DNA of 64,000 nt from Streptomyces sp. Edi2 (lineage in GTDB: Bacteria; Actinomycetota; Actinomycetes; Streptomycetales; Streptomycetaceae), in NCBI RefSeq assembly GCF_040253635.1, contig NZ_JBEJGX010000003.1:1-64000 (forward strand), in the 5' to 3' direction. The stretch's first letter is position 1; the number at the start of each line of letters is the position of its first letter. A model generated the notes under the pieces. That model did not search any database. It had not been told where the DNA came from and worked only from the letters and a program-made list of their open reading frames with translations. Of the stretch, positions 18,702 to 27,196 are shown piece by piece. The translations under genes were made by a program, and so were the position numbers.

Positions 18702-19547
18702 TCACACCAGCATGCGGCCGCGCAGGCGCTTGCACCGCCGGTACCAGCCGCCGACCAGCTCGTCGATCACCGGGTCGCCCGTCTCCCCGTCGCTGACCTG
18801 GTGGGCCCGGCCGGCTGCGCGCATCGCCAGCCGTCGGGCGGCAAGCCGCAGCGGGACGGTGGGGACGGTGAGGCGCTCCAGATGGTTGCCCACTCGCTCC
18901 AGCGGGCTGAGGTCGAAGTACTCGCGCTGCCAGCGCAGTTCGTTGTGGCGCCAGTCCTTCAGGCCGTTGAAGCCGCGGCCGTCGTTGTGGTGCATGACGT
19001 CCTGCAGGTCCTGGACCAGCACGCGTTTGCCGGCGGCGCGCACCAGGGTGGCGAGGATGACGCCGAGCCCCTCGAAGCCGCGGTAGTGCCCCTCGGGAAA
19101 GCGGACGTTCTCGATGGTCCAGCGGTTCACGCACAGGATGACGTCGTCCACGGCATGTACCTCGTAGCGGTCCGAGCCGTAGTCGTGCACCTTGTCGTAG
19201 TCGGTGACCCGGCCGCGCCTGGTCTCCTTCTCGTTCCACCAGGCCAGCGACACGGTGTCGGAGCCGCCGACCGAGCCGAGCATGCCCACGGAGTCGTCCT
19301 CGAACACCGCCTGTGCCACTTCGGCCGGGTTCTTCCGCAGCTCGACGTCGTCGTGAAGCATCACGAGGCCGGTGATGTCGGAGTTGGCGGCCGCCTGGTC
19401 GAACATGGCGTTGTACGCCGAGAACAGCGAACGCTGGTTGCGCATGGTGAACACCGGGCTTCCCGGTGTCCGGACGCGCTCGATGCCCGGCAGGCACGTG
19501 CGCTCGAACAATGTGTTCGGGCCGACGCAAACGCCGTAACCTATCAC
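18702..19547 (-). CDS. strF: StrF, GT-A glycosyltransferase-like protein
   Basis: 281 residues from the GTG at 19547, nine bases after GGGAGG; the TTG at 19556 (284 residues) immediately abuts that site, so is less likely although it matches the length I remember for StrF. A HDDVE motif at about 65-69 is the expected nucleotide-sugar/metal site, and a histidine pair (DVMHHNDG) lies in the acceptor half. StrF defines the Glyco_tranf_2_5 type. The transferred sugar is not established. It starts 82 bases before the strB1 stop region and is followed closely by strG. Confidence 0.8.
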   Translation of the reverse strand: MIGYGVCVGPNTLFERTCLPGIERVRTPGSPVFTMRNQRSLFSAYNAMFDQAAANSDITGLVMLHDDVELRKNPAEVAQAVFEDDSVGMLGSVGGSDTVSLAWWNEKETRRGRVTDYDKVHDYGSDRYEVHAVDDVILCVNRWTIENVRFPEGHYRGFEGLGVILATLVRAAGKRVLVQDLQDVMHHNDGRGFNGLKDWRHNELRWQREYFDLSPLERVGNHLERLTVPTVPLRLAARRLAMRAAGRAHQVSDGETGDPVIDELVGGWYRRCKRLRGRMLV

Positions 19548-19629
19548 GTGGGACAACCTCCCGTAATGGTTGTGGACTTGGACGCGACTGCGCGGCGGTT
19601 GCAGGCCGTCGCGCGGCGGGCGAGGCCCG

Positions 19630-20676
19630 TCAGAACTGGTAGGTCTGCAGGGTGCCGGTGCGCCGGACGTCGAGCGTGGCGCAGTGGAAGCCGCCGCCGA
19701 GGGTGCGCGAGTGGGTCAGCTGGAGCGGCAGCACGTTCATCCCGTGCTTCTCCAGCAGCTTGATCAGCTCGGTCTGCCGGCGGTCCACCACGGCCAGGTC
19801 CGGTCGGACCACCAGCAGGTTCATGCCGATCCACACCGAGCAGTGCGGCTTGTCGCCGGTGAAGCCGATGTCCACCAACTCGGGGCAGGTGATGGTCTTC
19901 CACGAACGCAGGAAGTCGGGCATGTTCCGGTCGTTCACCCGTGAGGGGTTGGTCAGTACGAGGCCGGGCCGCAGCGGCACGATGGTGGAGTCCACGTGGG
20001 TGGAGGCGTACAGCCTGCGGCACGGGTGCACGGTGTAGGTGTCGCCGACCGCCGACTGCAGCCACTTGGCGCCGAGTTCATTGCCGCTGTCGGATACCAG
20101 GTACAGCAGGTCGGTGCCGAAACGCAGAATGTTGGCGGCGTCGAAGACCGGTTCCATGTCGGTCAGTCGCTCACCGGCCGGGGCGTGCGGGGCATAGGAG
20201 GCGTCGGTCAGTTGCGGCTTGGGCGCGGACAGCCATCGGGAGCCGCTGTCGAAGTACTCCAGCAGGATGTCCTTATAGGCGAGCGACTCCAGGGAGCGGG
20301 CTCGCAACGCCATCGGGGTCTCGATGATGGTCTGCCCGATGGACAGCAGCCCGTCGCGCGGGCAGTAGTCGTGGAACCCGTCCGTCTCCCAGTCCGGGGT
20401 CTTGATCAGGGCTGCGTTGTCGCGGGTCCTGGGCCGACGGACCGTGACCCCGAGCTTGGTCAGCTCCTCCGCCAGTACGTGGAGTTCCTCCTCGGTCTCC
20501 TTGACCACCCGGTCGGGGTAGGCGCCGGAAGGTATCTGGTCCTGGCTGTCGTAATCCCCCGCGTACTCCACGGCGAAGACGCTGCGGTCGGCGCGGGGTA
20601 CCCGGGCACCTACCGCTGTGCCGATGATGATCTCCTCCAGCGGGTCCCATTCGTTGTGCACGTTGACAAGGCTCAT
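19630..20676 (-). CDS. strB1: Inosamine-4-phosphate amidinotransferase StrB1
   Basis: A 348-residue L-arginine:scyllo-inosamine-4-phosphate amidinotransferase from the ATG at 20676, with AAGGAG upstream. It moves the amidino group of arginine onto the cyclitol amine through a covalent cysteine adduct. The catalytic cysteine is C332 in GGGFHCATLDVRR; other conserved blocks are VNVHNEWDPLEEIIIGTAVG at the N-terminus, TDGFHDYCPRDGLLSIGQ, and VVDRRQTELIKLLEKHG near the end. It is the only intact amidinotransferase in the window, since strB2 is reduced to a relic. It heads the strB1-F-G-H-I-K gene run and has a long (688-base) upstream region with a perfect StrR box. Confidence 0.92.
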   Translation of the reverse strand: MSLVNVHNEWDPLEEIIIGTAVGARVPRADRSVFAVEYAGDYDSQDQIPSGAYPDRVVKETEEELHVLAEELTKLGVTVRRPRTRDNAALIKTPDWETDGFHDYCPRDGLLSIGQTIIETPMALRARSLESLAYKDILLEYFDSGSRWLSAPKPQLTDASYAPHAPAGERLTDMEPVFDAANILRFGTDLLYLVSDSGNELGAKWLQSAVGDTYTVHPCRRLYASTHVDSTIVPLRPGLVLTNPSRVNDRNMPDFLRSWKTITCPELVDIGFTGDKPHCSVWIGMNLLVVRPDLAVVDRRQTELIKLLEKHGMNVLPLQLTHSRTLGGGFHCATLDVRRTGTLQTYQF

Positions 20677-21364
20677 GGTTCTCCTTATGAGAGTGGGCTG
20701 TGGTCGACGGCCGGGGCGCTGCAGCGGGCCGGCCGTGACGGGTGTCGCCGGGCTCAGTGGGCGAGGCGGTGGACGCGTCCGCCGCTGCGGGCGGGCACGT
20801 CGGCTACGGGGCCGGATGTGCCGTCCGCCGCGAAGGGACTCGGCAGGCTCGCGGTGTACGACGCGGCGGTGCGGGCACCGGGCGTACCGGACGGGTGCTC
20901 GGGTGGGGCGCGGCGGATCCCGGTGTGCGCACTGGAATCCGACGGCCTGGACCACATACGAAGGGACAGGAAGGGCAGGACGACCTGGACGACGCCGGTG
21001 GGCTGCAGGGACTCCGGTCCTGGCCCGGCGCACTGCCCGGATCTCCGGTTCGACCCTGCGGACCCGTGTGGTCCCGGACCGCCGGAGTCCCGGCCGGACG
21101 GTGGAGGCGCGGGACGGGACTTTCGGTGCTTCGTCGTTGCCTGTGCCCCGGACCCACTGAACGTTAGCAGCGCTGCCTCGCTCCGCGCATGCGTCTGTCG
21201 TCGCGGTCCACCGTGCCACCAGCGCTTTCACGCCCGGTCGCCGGCTGCCGTGGAGGATGACGGCTCCGGGGCCGGTGTCAGACCGTTCGACTGCGTGCGG
21301 TGGACAGTCGAACGTCCTCGGACGGGTCGTACGGGACGGCTCTGTATGGGGTAGGTGCCACGCG
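20677..21364. other. Regulatory region upstream of strB1
   Basis: 688 bases between the strA stop and the strB1 start, with the StrR box at 21285-21313 near its strA end. No gene is recognised, so the strB1 transcript probably has its own StrR-activated promoter and a long untranslated leader. Confidence 0.6.
21285..21313 (-). promoter_or_regulatory. StrR box upstream of strB1
   Basis: GTTCGACTG, eleven bases, CAGTCGAAC: an exact match to the published StrR consensus GTTCGActG-N11-CagTcGAAC. It lies 52 bases after the end of strA and about 610 bases before the strB1 start. Confidence 0.9.
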
Positions 21365-22288
21365 TCAGCGCTCCAGCAGCGCGTCAGCCACAGCGATCTG
21401 GGACGGGGCGATCGTGGTCCGCCCGTCCTCGATGTCCCAGAGTGTGTTCTGCAGCAGCCGGCCCAGGGTCCAGCCGGTCGCGCGCCCACGGTCCAGCTCC
21501 AGCGCCTCGGTCAGCAGATCGAAGCGCCGCCGGACCACCCGCAGGGCGTCACCGGTCGCTGCGATCTGCTCCCAGCCGGTGTCCAGGGCGGGCCACAGGT
21601 CGAAACCCGGGTCACCGACCAGTGGTTCGGGGTCAATGGCCACCCACGGTTCGCGCTCGGCGGCCAGCACGTTGTCGTAGTGCAGGTCCCAGTGCAGCAT
21701 CCGGTCACCGGGCTCACCCGCCAGCTCGTCGACGGCCGACGCCCACCTGTGCAGCCGCTGTCGGTCGGTCGGGTCCGTCAACGAGGCGACGGCCTGCGGC
21801 ACCTCCTTCAGCATGTCGCCCGCGATGTCACCGAGGCCGCGCAGTCCCCCGGGTACCGGGACGGAGTGCAGCCGGGCCAACAGCCCGGCCAGGATGCACA
21901 TGGCCACATCGTCGTCCTCGACGGACGCCAGGGTGCGCGAACCGTCCAGGCGTTCCAGCAGCATGGTGCTGCTCTCCGGGTCGTGATCGAGCAGCCGCAC
22001 CATGCCGTTCCCGTTCCAGGTGCGCAGCCCGATCAGCGCGGCGGTTGTCTCCTCCCGGGGTCTTTGGAGCTTGAGCACGGCCCGGGTGCCGTCCACGCGC
22101 ACCACCGGCACCACGAGCGAGGCCTCACCGGAGCTGAGGTCGCCGTCCCGCTTCAGTTCCCAGCGGTCGAGGAACTCCGTGACCAGTGCGGGCAGTCCTG
22201 CGACCCAGGCCTGTTCCTCTTCACCACCGTTCCTCGTGTACGACCGGGCCAGGGCGTCGGGGATGTCGATTCTTTCCGACGGACTCAT
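21365..22288 (-). CDS. strA: Streptomycin 6-phosphotransferase StrA (APH(6)-type)
   Basis: A 307-residue aminoglycoside phosphotransferase; the length equals that of APH(6)-Ia as I remember it. The ATG at 22288 follows AAGGAAAG. ATP-binding lysine K73 (RAVLKLQRP), the catalytic loop HWDLHYDNVL (H199, D201, N206) and the metal-binding D219 (IDPEPLVGDPGFDLW) are all present. It phosphorylates streptomycin at the 6-hydroxyl, protecting the producer, and creates the phosphorylated intermediate that StrK later activates. It lies 85 bases downstream of strR and is probably cotranscribed with it, which links resistance to pathway activation. Confidence 0.9.
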   Translation of the reverse strand: MSPSERIDIPDALARSYTRNGGEEEQAWVAGLPALVTEFLDRWELKRDGDLSSGEASLVVPVVRVDGTRAVLKLQRPREETTAALIGLRTWNGNGMVRLLDHDPESSTMLLERLDGSRTLASVEDDDVAMCILAGLLARLHSVPVPGGLRGLGDIAGDMLKEVPQAVASLTDPTDRQRLHRWASAVDELAGEPGDRMLHWDLHYDNVLAAEREPWVAIDPEPLVGDPGFDLWPALDTGWEQIAATGDALRVVRRRFDLLTEALELDRGRATGWTLGRLLQNTLWDIEDGRTTIAPSQIAVADALLER

Positions 22289-22373
22289 GGGGGCTTTCCT
22301 TCAGGGAGTGGAGTTTCCCGCCGCGGCCGGCCGCCGGGACCCGAACGGGCCCGGCCGGCGAGGCCGGGCGGCC

Positions 22374-23543
22374 TTACCAGGGTTGAGCGGCCTTGCCGAG
22401 CTCGTGCAGGGTCCGCTCGTCCGGCCGGGCGACCGGAACATCGACGGCACGCCTCAGGCCCGACCGCAGAGCGGCCCGGTGCGGTGGCGCGTCGGCGTCG
22501 TGCAGGGCCTGACCGTCCGACTCGTCGGCGTCGGCCTGCCCCAGTTGCTCGGCCACCCGCTGCCATATCTCGGCGCAGCCACGGGCGAGTTCGGCGATGA
22601 CCTGGACACGATGCGGCGGCACGTTGCCCAGCAGCCGGTCCCATTCCTGGCTGCGCACGGCCACCACGTTGAGCCAGCGCAGCAGCACCCGGCCGTCCTC
22701 GGTGAGCCGTACGGAGGGGTCGCGGCTGAGGTGACGCAGCATCATGGCGCGTGACGGGCCGTTCGCCTCCGCCCGGTCGGCACGGACCCGTGATTGTTGG
22801 GCGGTCGTCGGCTGCCCCTGTTCGCGGCCGCGTTCGGGCAGCGGGCTTTCGCCATGACGCAGCCGCTTGCGGACGTCGGAGGCGGTACTCAGGGACACCC
22901 CGGCCTGTGCGGCGATCTGGCGCAGCGATGCCGAGGGGTTCTCCTGGATCAGACGTCCTGCCAGCTTTCGCCCCTCGGTGGGGTCCAAAGGCCGGGCCCG
23001 CCCGTCGCGGCCGATGCGCACGTTCGACTGCGTATGCCCCGCAGTCGAACAGGACCGCAGGGTTCTGACCGTCTTCGCCGAGATTCCGGTCGCCAGTCCG
23101 ACGGCCCGGTCGGACCAGAGCGGATGGCTGTCGAGGACACGGGTCGCCGCGGCCTTGCGGTCGTCGAGGGAGAGCGGCAGGCCATGGGTGATGTTGGATT
23201 TCACCGCGAAGACGAATGCCTCCTTCTCCTCGCCCTCGAAGTACCGGACCGCGATCTCGGGGGCACCGCGGAGTTCGGTGGCTCGCAGTCTGTGCATTCC
23301 GTCGATGACGCGCTTCGTGGAAGACATCACGACAATGGGTGGAAGTTCCGCTTCGGATTCCGCGAGAGTACGGATGTGCTCGGCGTCCTCACCGGCGCTT
23401 CGTGGGGAGTCTGATGGCAGCAGCGAACCTATCGGCACCATGATCACGTCCGACAATTTCAAGTTGCCCTCGTCCGATTCCCCCGGGCACTCCATTGGCC
23501 GCTCGAGAGCTTCAACGGGACTATTACCTAAATTGGGCTCCAT
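22374..23543 (-). CDS. strR: Pathway-specific activator StrR (ParB-like DNA-binding protein)
   Basis: A 389-residue activator from the ATG at 23543, with AAGGGTAGG upstream. Residues about 35-125 form a ParB/Srx-like domain, including KRVIDGMHRLRAT (77-89), which corresponds to the GERRxRA box of ParB. Two helix-turn-helix segments follow: SDRAVGLATGISAKTVRTLR (144-163) and SLRQIAAQAGVSLSTASDVR (206-225). The last ~45 residues (after DESDGQALHDADAP) look like an added Pro/Arg-rich tail. StrR activates the str/sts genes by binding boxes of the GTTCGAC type. Codon 5 is TTA, so translation may need the bldA leucyl-tRNA. The coding region itself contains a perfect StrR box at 23022-23050. Confidence 0.93.
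   Translation of the reverse strand: MEPNLGNSPVEALERPMECPGESDEGNLKLSDVIMVPIGSLLPSDSPRSAGEDAEHIRTLAESEAELPPIVVMSSTKRVIDGMHRLRATELRGAPEIAVRYFEGEEKEAFVFAVKSNITHGLPLSLDDRKAAATRVLDSHPLWSDRAVGLATGISAKTVRTLRSCSTAGHTQSNVRIGRDGRARPLDPTEGRKLAGRLIQENPSASLRQIAAQAGVSLSTASDVRKRLRHGESPLPERGREQGQPTTAQQSRVRADRAEANGPSRAMMLRHLSRDPSVRLTEDGRVLLRWLNVVAVRSQEWDRLLGNVPPHRVQVIAELARGCAEIWQRVAEQLGQADADESDGQALHDADAPPHRAALRSGLRRAVDVPVARPDERTLHELGKAAQPW
23022..23050. promoter_or_regulatory. StrR box inside the strR coding region
   Basis: GTTCGACTG, eleven bases, CAGTCGAAC, exact match to the StrR consensus, about 495 bases into strR (around codons 165-174). It could mediate autoregulation or a promoter reading into strA. 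Confidence 0.85.
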
Positions 23544-23954
23544 TACCTACCCTTCGGTCATCAGACATTCATGGCAGCACAGAGCGGTTCCTTAACATTT
23601 GCATCTGTCATATGCTTAGCATCCATGAGCGCTTAAGTAAAGCGACTGAAAAGCGATCCTAAAAACAGAATGAGTGTCCGGTTCTTCCCGGCCGCCATGG
23701 GGGCGGGGAAGGCAGAAGAGGCGGTACCGGGCGAGTTCGTGAAGCCGGCTGCGCCCTGCGGCGCCCCTTTCCGGCCACTGCGGACAATCAATTGACCGTC
23801 GGGGCCTCACGCTTCATAAACGAACGGATCGGCCGCGCGGCGGGAACGCGCCACACACCGGCCGGATGGCTTCCACCGAGCCAGCCTGCGGCACGGCCGC
23901 CCCCTCCCCCGCAGCCCGACGCCCGTGTTTCCGAGACCACGCAGGGAGAACGAC
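23544..23954. other. Divergent strR-strD promoter region
   Basis: 411 bases between the divergent starts of strR and strD. The strR-proximal part (23580-23680) is markedly AT-rich for this genome. It contains a sigma70-like promoter facing strD and, on the minus strand, TGGCCGGAAA (23768-23777), which differs from the AdpA consensus TGGCSNGWWY in the last base only. No StrR box was found here. Confidence 0.55.
23792..23820 (+). promoter_or_regulatory. Candidate sigma70-type promoter of strD
   Basis: TTGACC, 17 bases, CATAAA, 135 bases before the strD ATG. The -35 and spacing are good, the -10 is moderate. Untested. Confidence 0.45.
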
Positions 23955-25022
23955 ATGAAAGCGCTTGTATTAGCAGGCGGCGCGGGCACTCGCCTCAGGC
24001 CCATCACACATACGTCCGCAAAGCAACTGGTCCCGGTCGCCAACAAACCCGTCCTGTTCTATGGACTGGAGGCGATCGCCGCAGCCGGCATCACCGATGT
24101 CGGTATCGTCGTCGGCGATACTTTCGGCGAAATCAGCGAGGCCGTGGGGGACGGCTCGAAATTCGGTCTCGATGTGAGTTACATCCCGCAGCCGAAACCA
24201 CTGGGACTCGCACACGCCGTGCTGGTCGCCCGCGATTTCCTGGGCGAGGACGACTTCATCATGTACCTCGGTGACAACTTCGTGGTGGGGGGCATCGAGG
24301 GCCCCATACGGGAGTTCCGCGCCGTCCGGCCGGACGCGCATCTGCTGCTCACCCATGTGTCCGACCCCCGGTCCTTCGGCGTGGCCGAACTGGGCGCGTC
24401 GGGCCGGGTGCGTGGGCTGGAGGAGAAGCCCACCCACCCGAAGAGCGACCTTGCCCTGGTCGGGGTGTACCTCTTCTCCTCCGCGATCCACGAGGCCGTG
24501 CGGGCCGTCAAGCCTTCCTGGCGCGGGGAGCTGGAGATCACCGACGCGGTGCAGTGGCTGATCGACACCGATCGGGACGTACGCTCCACACAGATCACCG
24601 GCTACTGGAAGGACACCGGCAATGTGGCCGACATGCTGGAGGTGAACCGACTCGTGCTGGAGGCCGTCGAGCCGCGCTGCGACGGCCTGGTGGACGAGCA
24701 CAGCGACCTGATCGGCCGGGTCCGGATCGAGGAGGGCGCCGAGGTGCGCAACTCCCGTGTGGTGGGCCCCGCGGTGATCGGTGCGGGCGCGGTCGTGACC
24801 GGCTCCTACGTGGGGCCGTTCACCTCCATCGCCGAGGAGTGCCTCGTCGAGGACAGCGAGGTCGAGTTCTCCATCGTGCTGCGCGGCTCCTCGATCCGCG
24901 GGGTGCGGCGTATCGAAGCGTCGCTCATCGGCCGGCACGTGCGGGTGACGTCCGCGCCGCCGGTGCCGTACGCCCATCGGCTGGTGCTCGGCGACCACAG
25001 CAAAGCGCAGATCTCCTCGTGA
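23955..25022 (+). CDS. strD: Glucose-1-phosphate thymidylyltransferase StrD
   Basis: A 355-residue long-form nucleotidyltransferase that makes dTDP-glucose, the first step to dTDP-dihydrostreptose. The ATG at 23955 has AGGGAGA upstream. The N-terminal signature GGAGTRLRPIT (8-18), the sugar-phosphate-binding VANKPVLFYGLEA and the catalytic YLGDNFVVGG are clear; the C-terminal ~100 residues form the left-handed beta-helix typical of the StrD subtype (VRNSRVVGPAVIG, GSYVGPFTSIAE). Codon 6 is TTA (23970-23972), a second candidate bldA control point next to strR. First gene of strD-strE-strL. Confidence 0.93.
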   Translation: MKALVLAGGAGTRLRPITHTSAKQLVPVANKPVLFYGLEAIAAAGITDVGIVVGDTFGEISEAVGDGSKFGLDVSYIPQPKPLGLAHAVLVARDFLGEDDFIMYLGDNFVVGGIEGPIREFRAVRPDAHLLLTHVSDPRSFGVAELGASGRVRGLEEKPTHPKSDLALVGVYLFSSAIHEAVRAVKPSWRGELEITDAVQWLIDTDRDVRSTQITGYWKDTGNVADMLEVNRLVLEAVEPRCDGLVDEHSDLIGRVRIEEGAEVRNSRVVGPAVIGAGAVVTGSYVGPFTSIAEECLVEDSEVEFSIVLRGSSIRGVRRIEASLIGRHVRVTSAPPVPYAHRLVLGDHSKAQISS

Positions 25023-25133
25023 TGTCCCTCGCCCCGGACCGTCCTGTCCCGGCGCCTCGCCGGCACCCGTCGCGCCGTCGACAGCGCCCGTTCCCACCCG
25101 ACCCGTTCCGACCGGAAAGCGGAGCCCGTTGCC

Positions 25134-26123
25134 ATGACCACACACCTGCTCGTCACCGGAGGGGCCGGTTTCATCGGTTCCCGCTATGTCCGCGCCCTGC
25201 TCGGCCCCGACGGGCCGCCCGATGTGGTGGTGACCGTCCTTGACGCCCTGACCTACGCGGGCAACCCCGCCAATCTGGCCGTCGTGCGCGATCACCCCCG
25301 GTACCGGTTCGTCCAAGGCGACATCTGCGACCTGGTCCTGGTCGACCGGGTGATGGCCGACCAGGACCAGGTCGTGCACTTCGCCGCCGAGTCCCATGTG
25401 GACCGCTCACTGCTCGACGCCTCCGCCTTTGTGCGTACCAATGTGCACGGCACCCAGACCCTGCTGGACGCGGCCCGGCGGCACGGGGTGGCGCCCTTCG
25501 TCCAGGTGTCCACCGACGAGGTCTACGGTTCCATCGAGCACGGCTCGTGGACCGAGGACGAACCACTGCGGCCCAACAGCCCCTACTCCGCGTCCAAGGC
25601 ATCGGCCGAACTGCTCGCCCTGGCCCACCACGTCAGCCACGGCCTCGACGTGCGGGTGACCCGCTGCTCCAACAACTATGGTCCGCACCAGTTCCCGGAG
25701 AAGCTCATCCCCCGGTTCATCACCCTGTTGATGGACGGGCACCGGGTCCCGCTGTACGGGGACGGACTGCACGTGCGGGAATGGCTGCATGTCGACGACC
25801 ACGTACGGGGCATCGAGGCGGTCCGCACCCGCGGCCGGACCGGTCGTGTGTACAACATCGGAGGGGGCGCCGCACTGAGCAACAAGGAGTTGGTGGGACT
25901 GCTGCTGGAGGCGTGCGGTGCCGACTGGAGCAGTGTGGAGCAGGTCGAGGACCGCAAGGGGCACGACCGGCGTTACTCGGTGGACTCCACCCGGATCCAA
26001 CGGGAGCTGGACTTCGTGCCGACCACCGGCCTGGCCGACGGGCTGGCCGCCACCGTCGCCTGGTACCGCGCGCACCGCTCCTGGTGGGAACCACTGCTCC
26101 CGGCCGGCTCGCTGCCCGCCTGA
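25134..26123 (+). CDS. strE: dTDP-glucose 4,6-dehydratase StrE
   Basis: A 329-residue extended short-chain dehydrogenase that converts dTDP-glucose to dTDP-4-keto-6-deoxyglucose using bound NAD. Rossmann motif TGGAGFIGS (8-16), the dehydratase signature STDEVYGSIEHG, and the catalytic YSASKASAE (YxxxK) are present. It begins 111 bases after strD. The length matches the family (about 330). Confidence 0.93.
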   Translation: MTTHLLVTGGAGFIGSRYVRALLGPDGPPDVVVTVLDALTYAGNPANLAVVRDHPRYRFVQGDICDLVLVDRVMADQDQVVHFAAESHVDRSLLDASAFVRTNVHGTQTLLDAARRHGVAPFVQVSTDEVYGSIEHGSWTEDEPLRPNSPYSASKASAELLALAHHVSHGLDVRVTRCSNNYGPHQFPEKLIPRFITLLMDGHRVPLYGDGLHVREWLHVDDHVRGIEAVRTRGRTGRVYNIGGGAALSNKELVGLLLEACGADWSSVEQVEDRKGHDRRYSVDSTRIQRELDFVPTTGLADGLAATVAWYRAHRSWWEPLLPAGSLPA

Positions 26124-26185
26124 ACGGGGCGTCCCCATCCCGTCCGCCGCACGAGGCCGGCACGTACCTCTCGGAGACCGACACC

Positions 26186-27100
26186 ATGTCCCCGTACCCT
26201 CGCCCGCGTTGGCTCGTCACCGGTGCGTCCGGCATGCTGGGGCGCGAGCTCACCACCCTGCTGGTCCGTCGGGGAGCCGCGGTGACCGCGCTCGGCCGCA
26301 GCGCCCTGGACCTCACGAACGGCGCTGCCGTGCGGTCCGCCCTGGCGCACCACCGGCCGGCGGTGGTGGTCAATTGCGCGGCGTGGACCGCGGTCGACGC
26401 GGCCGAGTCGGAGCCGTCCCGGGCCATGGCGGTCAACGGCGACGGGCCGCGTCATCTGGCGCAGGCATGCCGCGCCCTGGGCGCCGTACTTCTCCAGTTG
26501 TCGACCGACTACGTGTTCGCCGGATCAGCCGGGCGGCCGTACCGGGAAGACGACCCCACCGGTCCGCGCACGGTGTACGGCCGCACCAAACGGGCCGGGG
26601 AGCGGGCGGTGCTGGACATCCTTCCGGAGGCCGGTTACGTGGTCCGCACGGCGTGGTTGTACGGGGCGAGCGGGCCCAACTTCGTGGCCACGATGATCCG
26701 GCTCGAGGCCGGGCAGGAGGCCGTGCCGGTCGTGGACGACCAGCACGGCCAGCCGACCTGGACCGCGGACCTCGCCGACCGGCTGGCGGCACTGGGCTCG
26801 GCAGCGCTGGCAGGAACGGCACCGGCCGGGATCTACCACGCGACCAACACGGGCGGCGCCACGTGGTACACGCTGGCCCGGGAGACGTTCCGACTGCTGG
26901 GCGCCGACCCCGACCGGGTCCGGCCCACCACCAGCCTGGCGCTGGCCCGGCCGGCCACCCGGCCCGGGTACAGCGTGCTGGACCAGCCCCGCTGGCGGGA
27001 GGCGGGGCTCGCGCCGCTGCGGAACTGGCACACGGCCCTGGCGGAGGCGTTCCCCGCACTCTGTGAGGCCGTCGGGCGTCCGGTGCCTCGGCTGCTGTGA
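26186..27100 (+). CDS. strL: dTDP-4-dehydrorhamnose reductase-type enzyme StrL
   Basis: A 304-residue RmlD-family reductase; the ATG at 26186 begins MSPYPRPRWLVTGASGMLGR. Nucleotide-binding TGASGMLG, STDYVFAG, and the YGRTKRAGE catalytic YxxxK are visible. With StrM it forms dTDP-dihydrostreptose, where reduction is coupled to ring contraction. It follows strE by 62 bases and ends the rightward strD-E-L transcript at a perfect hairpin. Confidence 0.9.
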   Translation: MSPYPRPRWLVTGASGMLGRELTTLLVRRGAAVTALGRSALDLTNGAAVRSALAHHRPAVVVNCAAWTAVDAAESEPSRAMAVNGDGPRHLAQACRALGAVLLQLSTDYVFAGSAGRPYREDDPTGPRTVYGRTKRAGERAVLDILPEAGYVVRTAWLYGASGPNFVATMIRLEAGQEAVPVVDDQHGQPTWTADLADRLAALGSAALAGTAPAGIYHATNTGGATWYTLARETFRLLGADPDRVRPTTSLALARPATRPGYSVLDQPRWREAGLAPLRNWHTALAEAFPALCEAVGRPVPRLL

Positions 27101-27155
27101 CCTGCCGGCCCGTGTGCCGGGGAGCACCGCCCGTACCAGGACCCAGGCATACGAA

Positions 27156-27182
27156 GGCCCACCGTGAGAGTCACGGTGGGCC
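27156..27182. terminator. Bidirectional hairpin between strL and strM
   Basis: GGCCCACCGTGA, loop GAG, TCACGGTGGGCC: a perfect 12-base-pair stem with a three-base loop, between the convergent stops of strL (27100) and strM (27197). It can serve both transcripts. Confidence 0.85.
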
Positions 27183-27196
27183 GTTACCTCGGGTGC

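Noticed and set aside
23544..23954. StrR box in the strR-strD intergenic region
   Set aside because: Both strands were read for GTTCGAC-type half-sites; none found, so strD is not assigned to direct StrR control.
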